Source of the DNA: Tenacibaculum lutimaris
GTDB taxonomy: Bacteria > Bacteroidota > Bacteroidia > Flavobacteriales > Flavobacteriaceae
Assembly: GCF_003610735.1 (NCBI RefSeq)
Contig: NZ_RAQM01000010.1
Location: 124,001-188,000, forward strand
Length of the DNA: 64,000 nt
Direction: 5' to 3'
Made by a program: the position numbers and the translations under genes. The notes below the pieces were generated by a model. It was not told the origin of the DNA, searched no databases, and saw nothing but the letters and a program-made list of their open reading frames with translations. Position 1 is the first letter of the stretch; every line of letters begins with the position of its first letter. This document shows positions 63,998-64,000 of this stretch, piece after piece.

Positions 63998-64000
63998 TTT

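Overview
This window is a stretch of chromosome from a low-GC marine-type Flavobacteriaceae bacterium, probably close to Tenacibaculum or Polaribacter. Three things point there. The promoters are of the Bacteroidota type (TTG, about 19 nt, then TAnnTTTG). Almost no start codon has a Shine-Dalgarno sequence. Lineage markers are present: PorD (DUF4835), GLPGLI, a carboxypeptidase-like-domain TonB-type receptor, DUF2795, a 480-residue GAPDH, the large SecA, and the bamD-rpoZ-coaBC-porD-recN cluster. I see no tRNA, rRNA, CRISPR array, complete insertion sequence or prophage. Most of the window is housekeeping core genome with dense operons and clear hairpin terminators.

Layout. 1-3650: the start of a probable sensor kinase (cut by the window edge), a DUF2141 protein, an ECF sigma factor with a co-transcribed membrane protein, a small outer-membrane barrel, and threonine aldolase. 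3680-8140: RF2 without the usual frameshift site, an ArsC-like protein, and a large M16 peptidase between twin terminators. 8134-12454: glycosyltransferase, DUF3050, FabI, RecN. 12524-15934: small membrane protein, PorD, CoaBC, RpoZ, BamD, all on the minus strand. 16068-19173: ferritin, DapA, a DUF6913-like protein, a phytase-like lipoprotein. 19249-24639: DoxX-like protein, effector-binding protein plus WYL regulator, lysoplasmalogenase, LigA, DinB-like protein, lipocalin-like protein. 24740-30157: GAPDH, HtrA, DapF, GNAT, MltG.

The most accessory-looking part is 30163-34744. An operon with a textbook promoter encodes a small secreted three-cysteine peptide, a GLPGLI protein, a TonB-type outer-membrane receptor and a thioredoxin-fold lipoprotein. 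A divergent small XRE regulator lies next to it. This is my best candidate for an undescribed envelope system.

35000-48278 returns to core genes: a secreted muramidase-like protein with an apparently non-canonical start, RsmI-like methyltransferase, protein tyrosine phosphatase, DnaA, thioesterase, cobalamin adenosyltransferase, DUF2795, SecA, metallophosphoesterase, glycosyltransferase, Ung, and a MutS2 without Smr. 48298-53736 is mixed: a DUF1566 lipoprotein, a GNAT protein, a DoxD/DoxA quinone oxidoreductase with a small partner, and a DUF6892-like gene followed by a propeller-like gene and an M23 peptidase gene broken by one stop codon. 53723-61962 holds MATE, Tpx, DgkA, FtsK, LolA-like, LptF/G and a RibB whose GTP cyclohydrolase half has lost its zinc ligands. 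62136-64000 holds a TonB-C protein, a frameshifted gene remnant in a possible cassette-like context, and two small membrane proteins.
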